From Moritella sp. Urea-trap-13 (GTDB lineage Bacteria; Pseudomonadota; Gammaproteobacteria; Enterobacterales; Moritellaceae): a DNA stretch of 64,000 nucleotides. Below, in pieces: positions 8,819-17,434 of this stretch. Numbering within the stretch: position 1 is the first letter of the stretch; each line of letters starts with the position of its first letter. Where the stretch lies: assembly GCF_002836355.1 (NCBI RefSeq), contig NZ_PJCA01000031.1:62001-126000 (forward strand), given 5' to 3'. The position numbers and the translations under genes were made by a program. A model generated the notes under the pieces. The model did not search any database. It was not told where the DNA came from and saw only the letters and a program-made list of their open reading frames with translations.

Positions 8819-10137
8819 GTGCCTGGTAAAATACAAACTCGATTACGCCCTTCATTTTTAGCTTGATATAACATCTGGTCGCCGTTTTTAAGTACTTCAT
8901 CGAAATCTGCTTGTAATAGTTCCGGCGGCACTAGTCCAAAGCTTGCCGTTACCGAGATAGTTAGCCCTCCAAACTCAATTGACAATTTCGCTATTTCAAC
9001 ACGAATACGTTCGGCCAACGTCATGGCTCCAGCCTCGGATACACCAACCAGTAATACACAGAATTCTTCCCCACCTATGCGGCCGATTATATCCTCTGTT
9101 CGAGTATGTTGGCGTAAAGCAGAGGCGACAGATATCAACACTTGGTCCCCTGCTGGATGGCCATAAGTGTCGTTAATCGGCTTGAATTTATCCAAATCTA
9201 TCATCAGCAAAGCATAGGGGTGCTGACATCGCAACCACTCCGCATGCCTTTTCTTTGCTTGTTCCATAAAACTACGGCGGTTAGGAATACCTGTCATCAC
9301 ATCTGTCGTAGCCAAATGCTCTGCACGGGCTAGAGCGGCTTTCAACTCTTTGGTTCTTGCCTGTACGCGGTCTTCCAATTCCAGATTTAAGATGTTCAGA
9401 GCACGACGAGTTTGCTGTAATTCCAAAAAATAGACCCGCGCCTGTACAAAGCGTTGGAAGATGGATTCACCGAAAACGGTCAACTCATCATGCTGTTGAC
9501 GTTTTGGTGGGGCTTGCTGCCAGCCTTCAGGATCATCTGGATCAATCTGCTCAATCCATTTCGCATAATTTCGAATAGGGCGTGCTAGTGTCACATAGAA
9601 TAGTGCCAGCAAGGCACTCGCCAAAATCAAGGTTTTTACCAGTTCGCCCATAAAAAGAGTCAGCATGATGTTAAAAAATGCTTGCCGTGCTGGTAACAGA
9701 TCAATCTTCAACTTTAAATACCCGATAATATCCTTGCCGTGAAATAGCGGCATCACTTTCACTTTTGCTGCGCCAAATAAACACGATACATTATCTAACC
9801 AGGATTCAGACATAATAGGATTACTGCGTTGACTCAGCATAGTGCCAGTAAACGTTTCAATTTTTGCTTCAACGATAAAAGGGTGGCCTACTAGTCCTTC
9901 TGATACCACGTTAGCCAAGTCGGTGCTCAGTGTCCACAGAGACTCTGCAGCAGCTGCGGATGACGCTTCTATTATCCTGTGTAACTGCTGTTCGATACGA
10001 CGCTGTTCACTTTTATATTCGAACACTAATAATATCAGTGCCATAAGAAAACCAACCAGCAAAGCAATGCCGACCGTCAAATAAGCCTGACGAAATGCTA
10101 AGCCTTGACCATAATTCATTGTTGATTTGGTACTCAT
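8800..10137 (-). CDS. Membrane diguanylate cyclase (GGDEF) paired with a periplasmic binding protein
   Basis: The 445-residue protein has a TM helix at about 18-40, a periplasmic sensor region (about 41-155), a second TM at 157-183, a HAMP-like linker and coiled coil to about 272, and a GGDEF domain. The active site is GGEEF at 355-359, and an inhibitory I-site R346-T-E-D349 lies upstream, so it should make c-di-GMP with product inhibition. There is no EAL domain. The ATG overlaps the stop of the binding-protein gene (ATGA). The pairing recalls NspS/MbaA and LuxP/LuxQ, in which a periplasmic protein relays a ligand signal; the ligand here is unknown. Confidence 0.88.
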   Translation of the reverse strand: MSTKSTMNYGQGLAFRQAYLTVGIALLVGFLMALILLVFEYKSEQRRIEQQLHRIIEASSAAAAESLWTLSTDLANVVSEGLVGHPFIVEAKIETFTGTMLSQRSNPIMSESWLDNVSCLFGAAKVKVMPLFHGKDIIGYLKLKIDLLPARQAFFNIMLTLFMGELVKTLILASALLALFYVTLARPIRNYAKWIEQIDPDDPEGWQQAPPKRQQHDELTVFGESIFQRFVQARVYFLELQQTRRALNILNLELEDRVQARTKELKAALARAEHLATTDVMTGIPNRRSFMEQAKKRHAEWLRCQHPYALLMIDLDKFKPINDTYGHPAGDQVLISVASALRQHTRTEDIIGRIGGEEFCVLLVGVSEAGAMTLAERIRVEIAKLSIEFGGLTISVTASFGLVPPELLQADFDEVLKNGDQMLYQAKNEGRNRVCILPGTKKRLK

Positions 10138-11267
10138 TTTTGTATCGGTTCTCGTAGAGATTGAAATAGCTTGGGTAATGTAAATTGATAGCCAGTTAAT
10201 TTTTTTGAATGTGTCAAAGAAAAGTTTTTGAAATCAATATGAGACCATTGTTGACGGCCAAAATGTTTGAGGTAGTCAGGCGCATTGGCTTGGTTAATCG
10301 CGGTCATGGGAAAGTCCACCTCCGCAGATATGCTGTTAAAGTCGTGCCCCTGTACATAATCATAAAGCATCACTATGGCCCAGGCACCAGCAAAAATATG
10401 GCCGCCATGGGTTAACGTCATCTCGCCATCTATGACATGCTCAATGGCGTCTTGGGACCAGTTTAATCCTGCGACTTTGACATCAATACCGGGTTTCAAT
10501 CCGGCCTCTCGAATGGCTTTGATAGCGCCTAAAGCTACGGCATCATTCGCCGCCCAAACTGCCCCTAATGGCTGTCCGCTTTGTAACCAGAGGCGCGTCC
10601 GCTTATAAGCTTCATCCCCTGACCAGTTAACGGAGACGCGACGCTGTTCTTTTAATACTGGAAAGTCATTTAGGGCACGATCTAAACCCCGAAGCCTTGC
10701 TTGTGAAGCTGGTGTTTTATTGTCACCAGCCAAGGTTAGTAAGGCGATTGGTGGCGGGTTATTTTCCTGGTTAACATGACGTACTAAGGACTGTGCTATT
10801 TCGTATCCGGCGATTTCATTATTAGGCGTTAGGCTACCTAACCAGTTTTTGAGCTGGCCGCGAGGTGCGCCGTAGATATTATGTTGCTCTGGGGTCAAAC
10901 TATTTAATAGCATCAAAGTCGGCACTCCAGCCTTATCCGCTAATGCTAGCAAGCGTGCACCTTGTTGATATTCGTTAACCAGTATTAAAAAATCAGGCTT
11001 GTCAGTTCGGGCAACTACAAGCTCTGTAATGCGAACCATCTTTGCCCATTCGCGATCGGCGTAATGAACTTCGAGCTCAAAATCCAATTGTTCGGCAGCG
11101 GCACTCATCGTATCAGTTACCGCCTGCCAAAAACCTTGATCAGCATGTCCAGGACTAATGAAGACAACAGTATGTGACGTTGCATTAACGGTGGGAACAA
11201 ATATCAGGAGCAGAAAAACAAGCTGGCACTTGAATACGTTCATGACTTGAGATGCAATTAATGACAC
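10134..11267 (-). CDS. Periplasmic sugar-type ligand-binding protein (signal input for the adjacent cyclase)
   Basis: The product resembles the RbsB/LuxP class of periplasmic binding proteins: a hydrophobic export signal (about residues 14-30), a first lobe opening with VVFISPGHADQGFWQAV, and a second lobe with GAVWAANDAVALGAIKAIREAG followed by VAGLNWSQDAI. A GTG at 11267 has GGAG nine bases upstream; ATG 11243 would give a shorter signal peptide but has no clear ribosome site. No permease or ATPase gene is nearby. It is coupled to a diguanylate cyclase gene, so it probably senses rather than transports. The ligand cannot be predicted; sugars or autoinducer-2-like molecules are possible. Confidence 0.82.
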   Translation of the reverse strand: MSLIASQVMNVFKCQLVFLLLIFVPTVNATSHTVVFISPGHADQGFWQAVTDTMSAAAEQLDFELEVHYADREWAKMVRITELVVARTDKPDFLILVNEYQQGARLLALADKAGVPTLMLLNSLTPEQHNIYGAPRGQLKNWLGSLTPNNEIAGYEIAQSLVRHVNQENNPPPIALLTLAGDNKTPASQARLRGLDRALNDFPVLKEQRRVSVNWSGDEAYKRTRLWLQSGQPLGAVWAANDAVALGAIKAIREAGLKPGIDVKVAGLNWSQDAIEHVIDGEMTLTHGGHIFAGAWAIVMLYDYVQGHDFNSISAEVDFPMTAINQANAPDYLKHFGRQQWSHIDFKNFSLTHSKKLTGYQFTLPKLFQSLREPIQK

Positions 11268-11640
11268 TAAATAAGACTCCGGAGTTAACGCAACATGCTA
11301 ATTAATTAAAAAGGACTTCAGAACAACGGGATATTTCACTGTTATTAAATTAGCATCCGAGCCCTTAAATAGACATTTACGTTATGTTACCGAATCAACA
11401 TAACTATGGTGACATGATTATTCACTGAATATTAACAATTTTGAATGTCGTGTCAATATATAGTCTGTAAGAACTTGTCGCTAAAATGCCTCAAAAAATA
11501 CAAATTCACGCCCAAGACCCCGATATCAAGCCACTGAATAAATGTACCAATCTTGTTAAATTCGCACTATTGTTAAACTAACGGCGTGGCATTCGTGCTA
11601 TCTCCATCGACTTGTAAGCACTATGTGCCAAGGAGTAAGA
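11268..11640. other. Divergent intergenic region, no gene seen
   Basis: This AT-rich gap separates the minus-strand binding-protein operon from the plus-strand ABC operon and must hold both promoters. I found no ORF of note, no strong inverted repeat and no convincing -35/-10 pair. Confidence 0.5.
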
Positions 11641-12315
11641 ATGTCATTAACCATAGCAGGACTTAGCCATCAGGTCTCGGACGGCCATGGCCAACGACAG
11701 TTGCTGTCAGATCTAAGTTTAGCAGTGGGGCAAGGTGAATGCATTGGACTGATGGGGGACAGTGGCAGCGGTAAAACCACCTTACTTAATCTTATTGCTG
11801 GGCTAGAGCCAATACAGCAAGGACAGATCACCCTTGCTGGGGTTGAACTGGCACAAGCGAGCGAACAGCAGCTGAGTGGGCTGAGAAAAAAACAGTTAGG
11901 GATAATCTTTCAGCAGTACAACTTATTATCTAGTTTATCGGTTCAGGATAATATTGCTTTCAGCGCCCGTCTGGCAGGGCGCTACGATGCCTCTCTGTGC
12001 CGCGATTTGGCACGACAGTTAGATATCCAATCCTTATTAACGCAATACCCTTCGACTCTTTCTGGTGGCGAATTACAGCGCGTCGCGATTGCTAGGGCGA
12101 TGAGCGCCCAACCGAAATTACTGCTTGCTGATGAGCCGACCGGTAATCTGGATGATAATAATAGTGCTGGCGTGGTGGCGCTGTTGGTCAAGTTAGTTAA
12201 ATCTCACGATACTGCACTCGTGCTGGTTACACATAGCCACAATGTGGCGGGCAAAATGGACAAAACCTATCAATTAGCGAATGGTCAGCTAACCTTAATT
12301 AGCAAGGTACTTTGA
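11641..12315 (+). CDS. ABC transporter ATP-binding protein (LolD/MacB type)
   Basis: The chosen ATG (11641) follows AAGGAG at 11630-11635 with five bases between; an upstream in-frame ATG at 11623 overlaps that site and is rejected. The 224-residue ATPase has Walker A GDSGSGKTT, Q-loop QQYNLL, signature LSGGELQR, Walker B LLLADEPTGNLD and H-loop VTHSH. The class powers FtsX-type permeases that extract or push lipids, lipoproteins or peptides at the inner membrane. It begins an operon with an FtsX-type permease and an AttH-like lipoprotein. Confidence 0.9.
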   Translation: MSLTIAGLSHQVSDGHGQRQLLSDLSLAVGQGECIGLMGDSGSGKTTLLNLIAGLEPIQQGQITLAGVELAQASEQQLSGLRKKQLGIIFQQYNLLSSLSVQDNIAFSARLAGRYDASLCRDLARQLDIQSLLTQYPSTLSGGELQRVAIARAMSAQPKLLLADEPTGNLDDNNSAGVVALLVKLVKSHDTALVLVTHSHNVAGKMDKTYQLANGQLTLISKVL

Positions 12316-12366
12316 AAGGGGGGATAGATATAAATAATCAAGTTGGCCGATGCAATTGCGGTGGAT

Positions 12367-12414
12367 ATGACGGTGAATAGACATGATGGTAGATAAAAAT
12401 GATGGCGGCTAACC
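12367..12414. repeat. 3 x 16-bp imperfect repeat overlapping a start codon
   Basis: Three 16-bp units each begin ATGA(C/T)GG (12367, 12383, 12399). The third contains the permease start codon, so the repeat lays down several ATG triplets, of which the last is in frame with the gene. Confidence 0.6.
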
Positions 12415-14852
12415 CTGTAGTTAATTTGATTAATCGAGATGCTTGGCAAGAGCTGCGGCTGGTATTACAAACCCAAATTGCCGAATATAACCATCATCGC
12501 TTATTACATTTGGGGTTTATTTTTAGTTTAGCCATCGCGACCAGTACCTTGTTATCCATTCTGGTATTAAATCATGCGAGTAAACAGCAATATCAACAAG
12601 CTAATGCGCAATTAATCAGTCCAGTCGGTTTTTATATTGTCGCAGAGCAAGGCGCTAGAGTAAGCAAACGTGATTTTGCTGACTTGCGCAGGCAAGGTTT
12701 TACGCAAATAACCCCGGTATTAACTTTTCGAAAACAGCTTACTAATGGCAAGCGCCTGAAGTTTTTTGCTATTGATATGCTGCCCCTGAGTATTGCTAAC
12801 CCCAGCCAATTTAATCATCAAGCGGTCTTGCTAACGAAAGCACATCTTGCGTCTCTGGCTATTGATGTAGATGTAAACGCAGACGTTAATCCGGTACTGA
12901 TATTGGCTGACAAGACCGTCATCCCCATTGCTTTAACCACTAGCGAGCAATGGGGCAGGGTGGCGCTACTTGATATTGCGCTCGCTTGGCAGCTATTTCC
13001 CCAACAAGTTGATTTTACTTCGTTAATGGTTGCGCCATTGACGGTGCCGCAGAAGCAAGCATTAGCGGCGGCATTACCCGCGCATCTATCGCTTAACGAG
13101 CCTTGGTCATATCAACAACGCAGTGGTTTCGCTGATGCCCTGCATCTTAATCTGATGGCATTAGCGGTATTAGGATTTATTGTCAGTATGTTTATTGCGT
13201 TTCAAGCCGGAGAACAGGCTTGGCATAAACGCACTGAATTAGCCATGCAGTTACGTTTGTTGGGAGTAGCGCTAAATACCATCAAACTAGCGATGCTGAT
13301 TGAAGCTTTATTGTTGGTGCTGGTGGCCAGTATTGTCGGGATATTGATTGCCGTCGCCTTGGTGACTGTGTTGTTACCGTTAATGGGTTTAACGTTTAGT
13401 CAGCTTTATTCACTCAATATGACGGGTCATTTTGCTTGGCAATGGCAATATGGGTTATGGGCTCTGTTTATCTCATCAGTAGCAGTATTGCTGGCATTAG
13501 CAAAGCAATTTAAGCGCATCAGTACGGCTCATGTCACGTTATCTGCCAGTGCATTAACGGCGCGTTTTCCACGATGGCTAACTTTAACCGTAGGCGTTAG
13601 CTTATTATTGTTATTTAGCTGGTGGCCTAGTCATAGCTGGTATCAGATCATGCTGAAGTACGGCTGGTTATTGTTCGCGAGTGTGGCGCTGTTACCGCAT
13701 TTTTTACAAGGGATGCTGTTGCTAACTGGGCTTTGCTTTAAGTTTTTTCAAGCCAATTATTTCCGAGGTAATGCTTTTCGGAGTGACTATATCTTCAAAG
13801 ATGCCAGTAACCAGATTGGCCGGCGTTATTTACCCTTGGCGGCGTTCTATTTAGCCCTCACTGCCAGCATTGCCGCCGCCTTAATGATTCACAGTTTTGA
13901 GGGCGCGTTTGTGCGCTTTCTCGATCAGCAATTAAGTGCCGATTTGTTTATTCGTTATCACCATGGGCAAAAGTCGCAGGTAGAACTTGGATTGCAAAAA
14001 AACGCTGATGTTGATGAATATATTCTGCATCAACATACTTGGGCGAGGATGGATAATGATGCCGTTAAAGTCTCCAGTTTCCAATCACCACGGCAGCTAG
14101 CATCGCTATTATTAAAGTCGTCATCAATTAAGACCAAATCGGGGTGTTTTATCAATGAGCAGCTCGCGCTTAACCAGCAATTGACCGTCGATCAATCAAT
14201 TACTTTTAGTCAGGGTGATAAGCAATATAGCTGCCATATTCAAGGTATTTATTATGAATACGGTTACCCAGGATTTTCGCTGACTTTAGATGATCCACAA
14301 GCAAATAAGTTATTTACGGGTTGGGTTCATAGTGGTTTCAGGGTGTATTTTCATCCTGACAGCGTTATCGATAAACAAGCTGTAGCTATGATGCTGGGGC
14401 TGGCTGATGAGCAAGTATATGAACCCGCACAAGTAAAAAAATTAGCGTTGGAAGTTTTTGCGCAGACCTTTTTACTGACGCAGTTGATCGCGATTGTATT
14501 ACTGGTGATTGCTTGTTTTGGGCTATTTTTATCGGCTAACGGCTTAGAGCTGGCACGTAAAGCTGATTTATATATCCTTAGCAGTCTGGGTTATAGTAAG
14601 GTTGAGTTGTTTGTTCATATGCTGATGCAATGGTGCTTACTTGCTGTTGGTTGTGTGATCTTGAGTTGGCCAATCGCTACGATACTGGCTCATGCATTGG
14701 TGAGCCAAGCATTACCGGCTTCTTTTGGTTGGTCAATGCCACTGCTGTTTAATGTCGGATCTTTTGCTGTTAGCAGCATATTGGGATTGTTATTTCTGTT
14801 GCCTGCACTGAGTATCCCGCTGTATAACTTGAATCTAAGGAGTCGCAGATGA
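12399..14852 (+). CDS. FtsX-like ABC transporter permease (large, two FtsX modules)
   Basis: This 817-residue protein has about ten predicted membrane helices: one near 40-60, a group around 250-370, pairs near 395-450 and 480-500, and a final group around 690-800. That layout, with long soluble stretches between the first and later helices, matches MacB/LolE-like FtsX permeases with duplicated modules. It is translated with the ATPase gene upstream (83-bp gap) and its stop overlaps the next start (ATGA). The substrate is unknown; a companion AttH-like lipoprotein suggests a hydrophobic molecule, which is inference. Confidence 0.85.
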   Translation: MMAANPVVNLINRDAWQELRLVLQTQIAEYNHHRLLHLGFIFSLAIATSTLLSILVLNHASKQQYQQANAQLISPVGFYIVAEQGARVSKRDFADLRRQGFTQITPVLTFRKQLTNGKRLKFFAIDMLPLSIANPSQFNHQAVLLTKAHLASLAIDVDVNADVNPVLILADKTVIPIALTTSEQWGRVALLDIALAWQLFPQQVDFTSLMVAPLTVPQKQALAAALPAHLSLNEPWSYQQRSGFADALHLNLMALAVLGFIVSMFIAFQAGEQAWHKRTELAMQLRLLGVALNTIKLAMLIEALLLVLVASIVGILIAVALVTVLLPLMGLTFSQLYSLNMTGHFAWQWQYGLWALFISSVAVLLALAKQFKRISTAHVTLSASALTARFPRWLTLTVGVSLLLLFSWWPSHSWYQIMLKYGWLLFASVALLPHFLQGMLLLTGLCFKFFQANYFRGNAFRSDYIFKDASNQIGRRYLPLAAFYLALTASIAAALMIHSFEGAFVRFLDQQLSADLFIRYHHGQKSQVELGLQKNADVDEYILHQHTWARMDNDAVKVSSFQSPRQLASLLLKSSSIKTKSGCFINEQLALNQQLTVDQSITFSQGDKQYSCHIQGIYYEYGYPGFSLTLDDPQANKLFTGWVHSGFRVYFHPDSVIDKQAVAMMLGLADEQVYEPAQVKKLALEVFAQTFLLTQLIAIVLLVIACFGLFLSANGLELARKADLYILSSLGYSKVELFVHMLMQWCLLAVGCVILSWPIATILAHALVSQALPASFGWSMPLLFNVGSFAVSSILGLLFLLPALSIPLYNLNLRSRR

Positions 14853-15967
14853 AATTACGTAAGCTTTTAAAATTATGCGTGTTTTTAGTCTTATTAGCAC
14901 TCTTGTTATTGTCTTGTGAACCAGAAGTGAAAACGCCTTCTGGCTTGAATCGAAATCCGCTGAAAGGCCAAGATAATGAGTCGCAATATACGCAAGCATC
15001 AGCAGAAAATAAGCTTAGTTTTCCGCAAGATCATTTACCACATAAAGATTATCGTCATGAATGGTGGTATTTAACGGCGAACCTACAGAGTGACACGGGA
15101 ATACGCTTTGCTACGCAGTGGACGTTATTCCGTACCGCGGATAATCGAGCGCATTGGTACTTTGCTCATGGTGCGCTGGCGGATACTAAGGTGCATCTTG
15201 CTAGCTTCCGTCAAGGTCGGGAAGAGTTTGCTAATGTTACGATTACCGAGGAGCCTTTTAGTGCTGCCATTGATGATTGGTTATGGCAGTCGTCAGCGGC
15301 GCAATTACCTTCAAAGTTATTACCTTCAGAGCTATTGCCGGCACTGCTTAGCTATGGTGCTGCAAGGTCGGACGATGAAGCGTGGCAGGTAAAATTATCG
15401 TTGGCGACGGAGAGTTCATTTTTTCTGCAAGGCGAGCAGGGCTATAGTAAAAAACATCAGCGTGAAGCGATCGCTAGCCATTATTATTCCCAACCGTTTA
15501 TTGACGTTGAAGGTAAAATATTATGGCAGGGGCAATGGTTGAATGTGACTGGCTCAGCATGGTTTGATCGTGAATGGGGGTCGGCAATGCTCGCGCAGGA
15601 TCAGCAAGGGTGGGACTGGTTTTCTCTGCGTTTATCAACCGATAAGGCGTTGATGATTTACCGTATTCGTTCTTCTGAACAGGATTTTATCTATGGCAGT
15701 TTGATGCACAGTGATGGCAATATTGATATTCTTGATACGAACGATATTAAGCTGATAAGTCATGTTAGCGATACGCTAGATTATCCCTACGCTTTTGACT
15801 TGCAGGTGGAAAAACAAAGTATTGGTTTGAATGTCGATTTACGTGTCGCGGTGATTAATCAGCAGCAGATCATGCGTTTTGGAATTGAATATTTTGAGGG
15901 TATGGTTAGCTTTAAAGGAACTCATGTCGGAGAAGGGTTTGTGGAAATGACGGGTTATGTTAACTAA
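14849..15967 (+). CDS. AttH/CrtC-like lipocalin-fold lipoprotein
   Basis: The N-terminus is a lipoprotein signal with lipobox LLSC (Cys23), so the protein is membrane-anchored in the periplasm. The body begins with the hallmark DHLPHKDYRHEWWYLTANL, later AWFDREWGSAML and GWDWFSLRLS, as in the AttH / carotenoid 1,2-hydratase family (two lipocalin-like barrels). ABC ATPase, FtsX permease and AttH-like lipoprotein are a recurring trio. No carotenoid genes are nearby, so a hydratase role is not supported. More likely it binds a lipid-like substrate of the transporter. Start overlaps the permease stop (ATGA). Confidence 0.82.
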   Translation: MKLRKLLKLCVFLVLLALLLLSCEPEVKTPSGLNRNPLKGQDNESQYTQASAENKLSFPQDHLPHKDYRHEWWYLTANLQSDTGIRFATQWTLFRTADNRAHWYFAHGALADTKVHLASFRQGREEFANVTITEEPFSAAIDDWLWQSSAAQLPSKLLPSELLPALLSYGAARSDDEAWQVKLSLATESSFFLQGEQGYSKKHQREAIASHYYSQPFIDVEGKILWQGQWLNVTGSAWFDREWGSAMLAQDQQGWDWFSLRLSTDKALMIYRIRSSEQDFIYGSLMHSDGNIDILDTNDIKLISHVSDTLDYPYAFDLQVEKQSIGLNVDLRVAVINQQQIMRFGIEYFEGMVSFKGTHVGEGFVEMTGYVN

Positions 15968-16083
15968 GCAATTGGCGGTTTCACGTTTAGGCTTTGCATC
16001 TTCTGAGCGACTCTATAAATATTTAGGTGTGAAACCGGGCTCTGTATCTTTACAGGCTACAGTCCATGAAGTTCGGGTTATAT

Positions 16084-16111
16084 CGCAATAGTTCACTCGA
16101 ACACTATTGCG
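16084..16111. terminator. Hairpin between convergent genes
   Basis: CGCAATAGT and its perfect complement ACTATTGCG enclose a 10-nt loop between the AttH-like gene and the opposing LysR gene. No U-run follows, so termination is only a guess. Confidence 0.4.
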
Positions 16112-16129
16112 AACGCAATGAGGGACCTG

Positions 16130-17071
16130 CTATATCAATTTCATCTCTTGTACTCGTTTGTCTATTAATCTGCCACATTGCTCTTTTAATAAATTACGTA
16201 GCCATATCTGTGCTGATGAGTGTTCGCAGCGAGGGTGCCAAATAAGTGAATATTCAAAAGGTTCAAACTCAAAGGGTAAAGCTTTCACAACCAGGTCATG
16301 TTTTTCTGCCATTAAATAGGCTAAATCAGCAGGTACAGTGATAATCAGTGGCACTTTATCAACAATCGCTAACGCTGCTTCTAGATGATAAGCCCGTAAT
16401 ACAGTATTAGGTTTTTGATGGTCACTAAGCGCAGTGTCAATAAGAGCCTTCACGCCATCACTAATAGCAATCAATGCATGTGGATAAGCAAGGTAATCAG
16501 CTAAGGTCAGCTTTTTGTCTGCGAGTGGGTGTGATTTCGATAACATGCAAAAAACACTGACTAACCCCAATTTTTCGTACACTAATGGCTCGATACTATG
16601 AGTCGGACGACAGATCGCCATATCAGCCCCTTCTGCTGTTAATTGATCCAGCATCTGCTCTTGCTTAAGTGGAGAGAATTCCAGTGAAATATTTGGCGCG
16701 TCTTCATAAATTCGCGGTAATGCATAGGGTAAAATTGTCTGCATTGCATAATCGGTGGTGGCGATAACAAAATGCTGCTTGCATAGTTTTGGATCGAAAT
16801 TGGTAGGTGACAGTAAAATGCGCAGTGATTCTAACGGTTCATTAACTGCGTTACTAATCTCTATTGCGCGTTGTGTCGGTTGCAGGTGTTGGCCCTGACG
16901 AATAAAAAGCGGGTCATTGAGTAGTTCTCTTAATCTTCCTAACACTCTGCTCATCGCTGACTGGCTTAAGTTGAGCCTCACTGCACTGCGTCTAACACTC
17001 CCTTCTTCTATCAGCACTTTTAACGCGACTAATAGATTTAAGTCTCGACGATAAACTTCTTCAAGCTCCAT
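16130..17071 (-). CDS. LysR-family transcriptional regulator
   Basis: An N-terminal winged helix-turn-helix (RRDLNLLVALKVLIEEGSVRRSAVRLNLSQ region) is followed by a substrate-binding domain, as in LysR proteins. The ATG at 17071 gives 313 residues, a normal length with the usual few residues before the HTH; a longer frame from 17137 is open but has no ribosome site. It is divergent from the small membrane peptide and MFS transporter genes, the usual arrangement for a LysR regulator and its target. The effector is unknown. Confidence 0.85.
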   Translation of the reverse strand: MELEEVYRRDLNLLVALKVLIEEGSVRRSAVRLNLSQSAMSRVLGRLRELLNDPLFIRQGQHLQPTQRAIEISNAVNEPLESLRILLSPTNFDPKLCKQHFVIATTDYAMQTILPYALPRIYEDAPNISLEFSPLKQEQMLDQLTAEGADMAICRPTHSIEPLVYEKLGLVSVFCMLSKSHPLADKKLTLADYLAYPHALIAISDGVKALIDTALSDHQKPNTVLRAYHLEAALAIVDKVPLIITVPADLAYLMAEKHDLVVKALPFEFEPFEYSLIWHPRCEHSSAQIWLRNLLKEQCGRLIDKRVQEMKLI

Positions 17072-17260
17072 ATCTACATCCACAATATAACTAAAAAGAG
17101 GCTCATTATGGCCAACAATAAAAGAGACATCCAACACTTATTTAAGAATGCTAACTTAATAGTTGCGTTTTATGCATGTATATTGTGATTTTTATTCATT
17201 TGTTTCATGTATTGCTTTTCTTTACTATCCAGGATCATTCTACTGCGATAGGAAACATCA

Positions 17261-17434
17261 ATGTTTTCTCAGTCACTTTTTGCACAACTAATACGTATGT
17301 TTCTATTACTGATATTTACGCTTTACGGTGTGCAGCAATGCCAACCATTAGTAGATGCATTAGCTAAAAATGCAACAAGCGGTGGTTGTCACCAGCAAAA
17401 TTCACTTAAACACGAACACATGGAACATCATTAA
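17261..17434 (+). CDS. 57-residue membrane peptide with His-rich tail, coupled to MFS gene
   Basis: An ATG at 17261 preceded by AGGA with seven bases between opens a 57-codon frame. Residues 8-24 are a hydrophobic helix (IRMFLLLIFTLYG), then Cys27 and Cys43, then a tail ending KHEHMEHH. Its TAA shares one base with the ATG of the MFS gene (TAATG), a classic coupling. The overlap, the ribosome site and the coherent domain pattern argue it is real, although it is short. The His/Cys-rich tail suggests metal binding; this and any role as transporter subunit are inference. I do not recognise a family. Confidence 0.65.
   Translation: MFSQSLFAQLIRMFLLLIFTLYGVQQCQPLVDALAKNATSGGCHQQNSLKHEHMEHH

Noticed and set aside
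14849-15967. Carotenoid 1,2-hydratase (CrtC) as a functional label
   Set aside because: Only fold-level similarity; lipobox and ABC/FtsX context and absence of carotenoid genes argue for an AttH-like lipoprotein.
17176-17367. 63-codon frame upstream of the MFS gene
   Set aside because: It overlaps in another frame the 57-codon gene that has a good ribosome site and coupling to the MFS gene.
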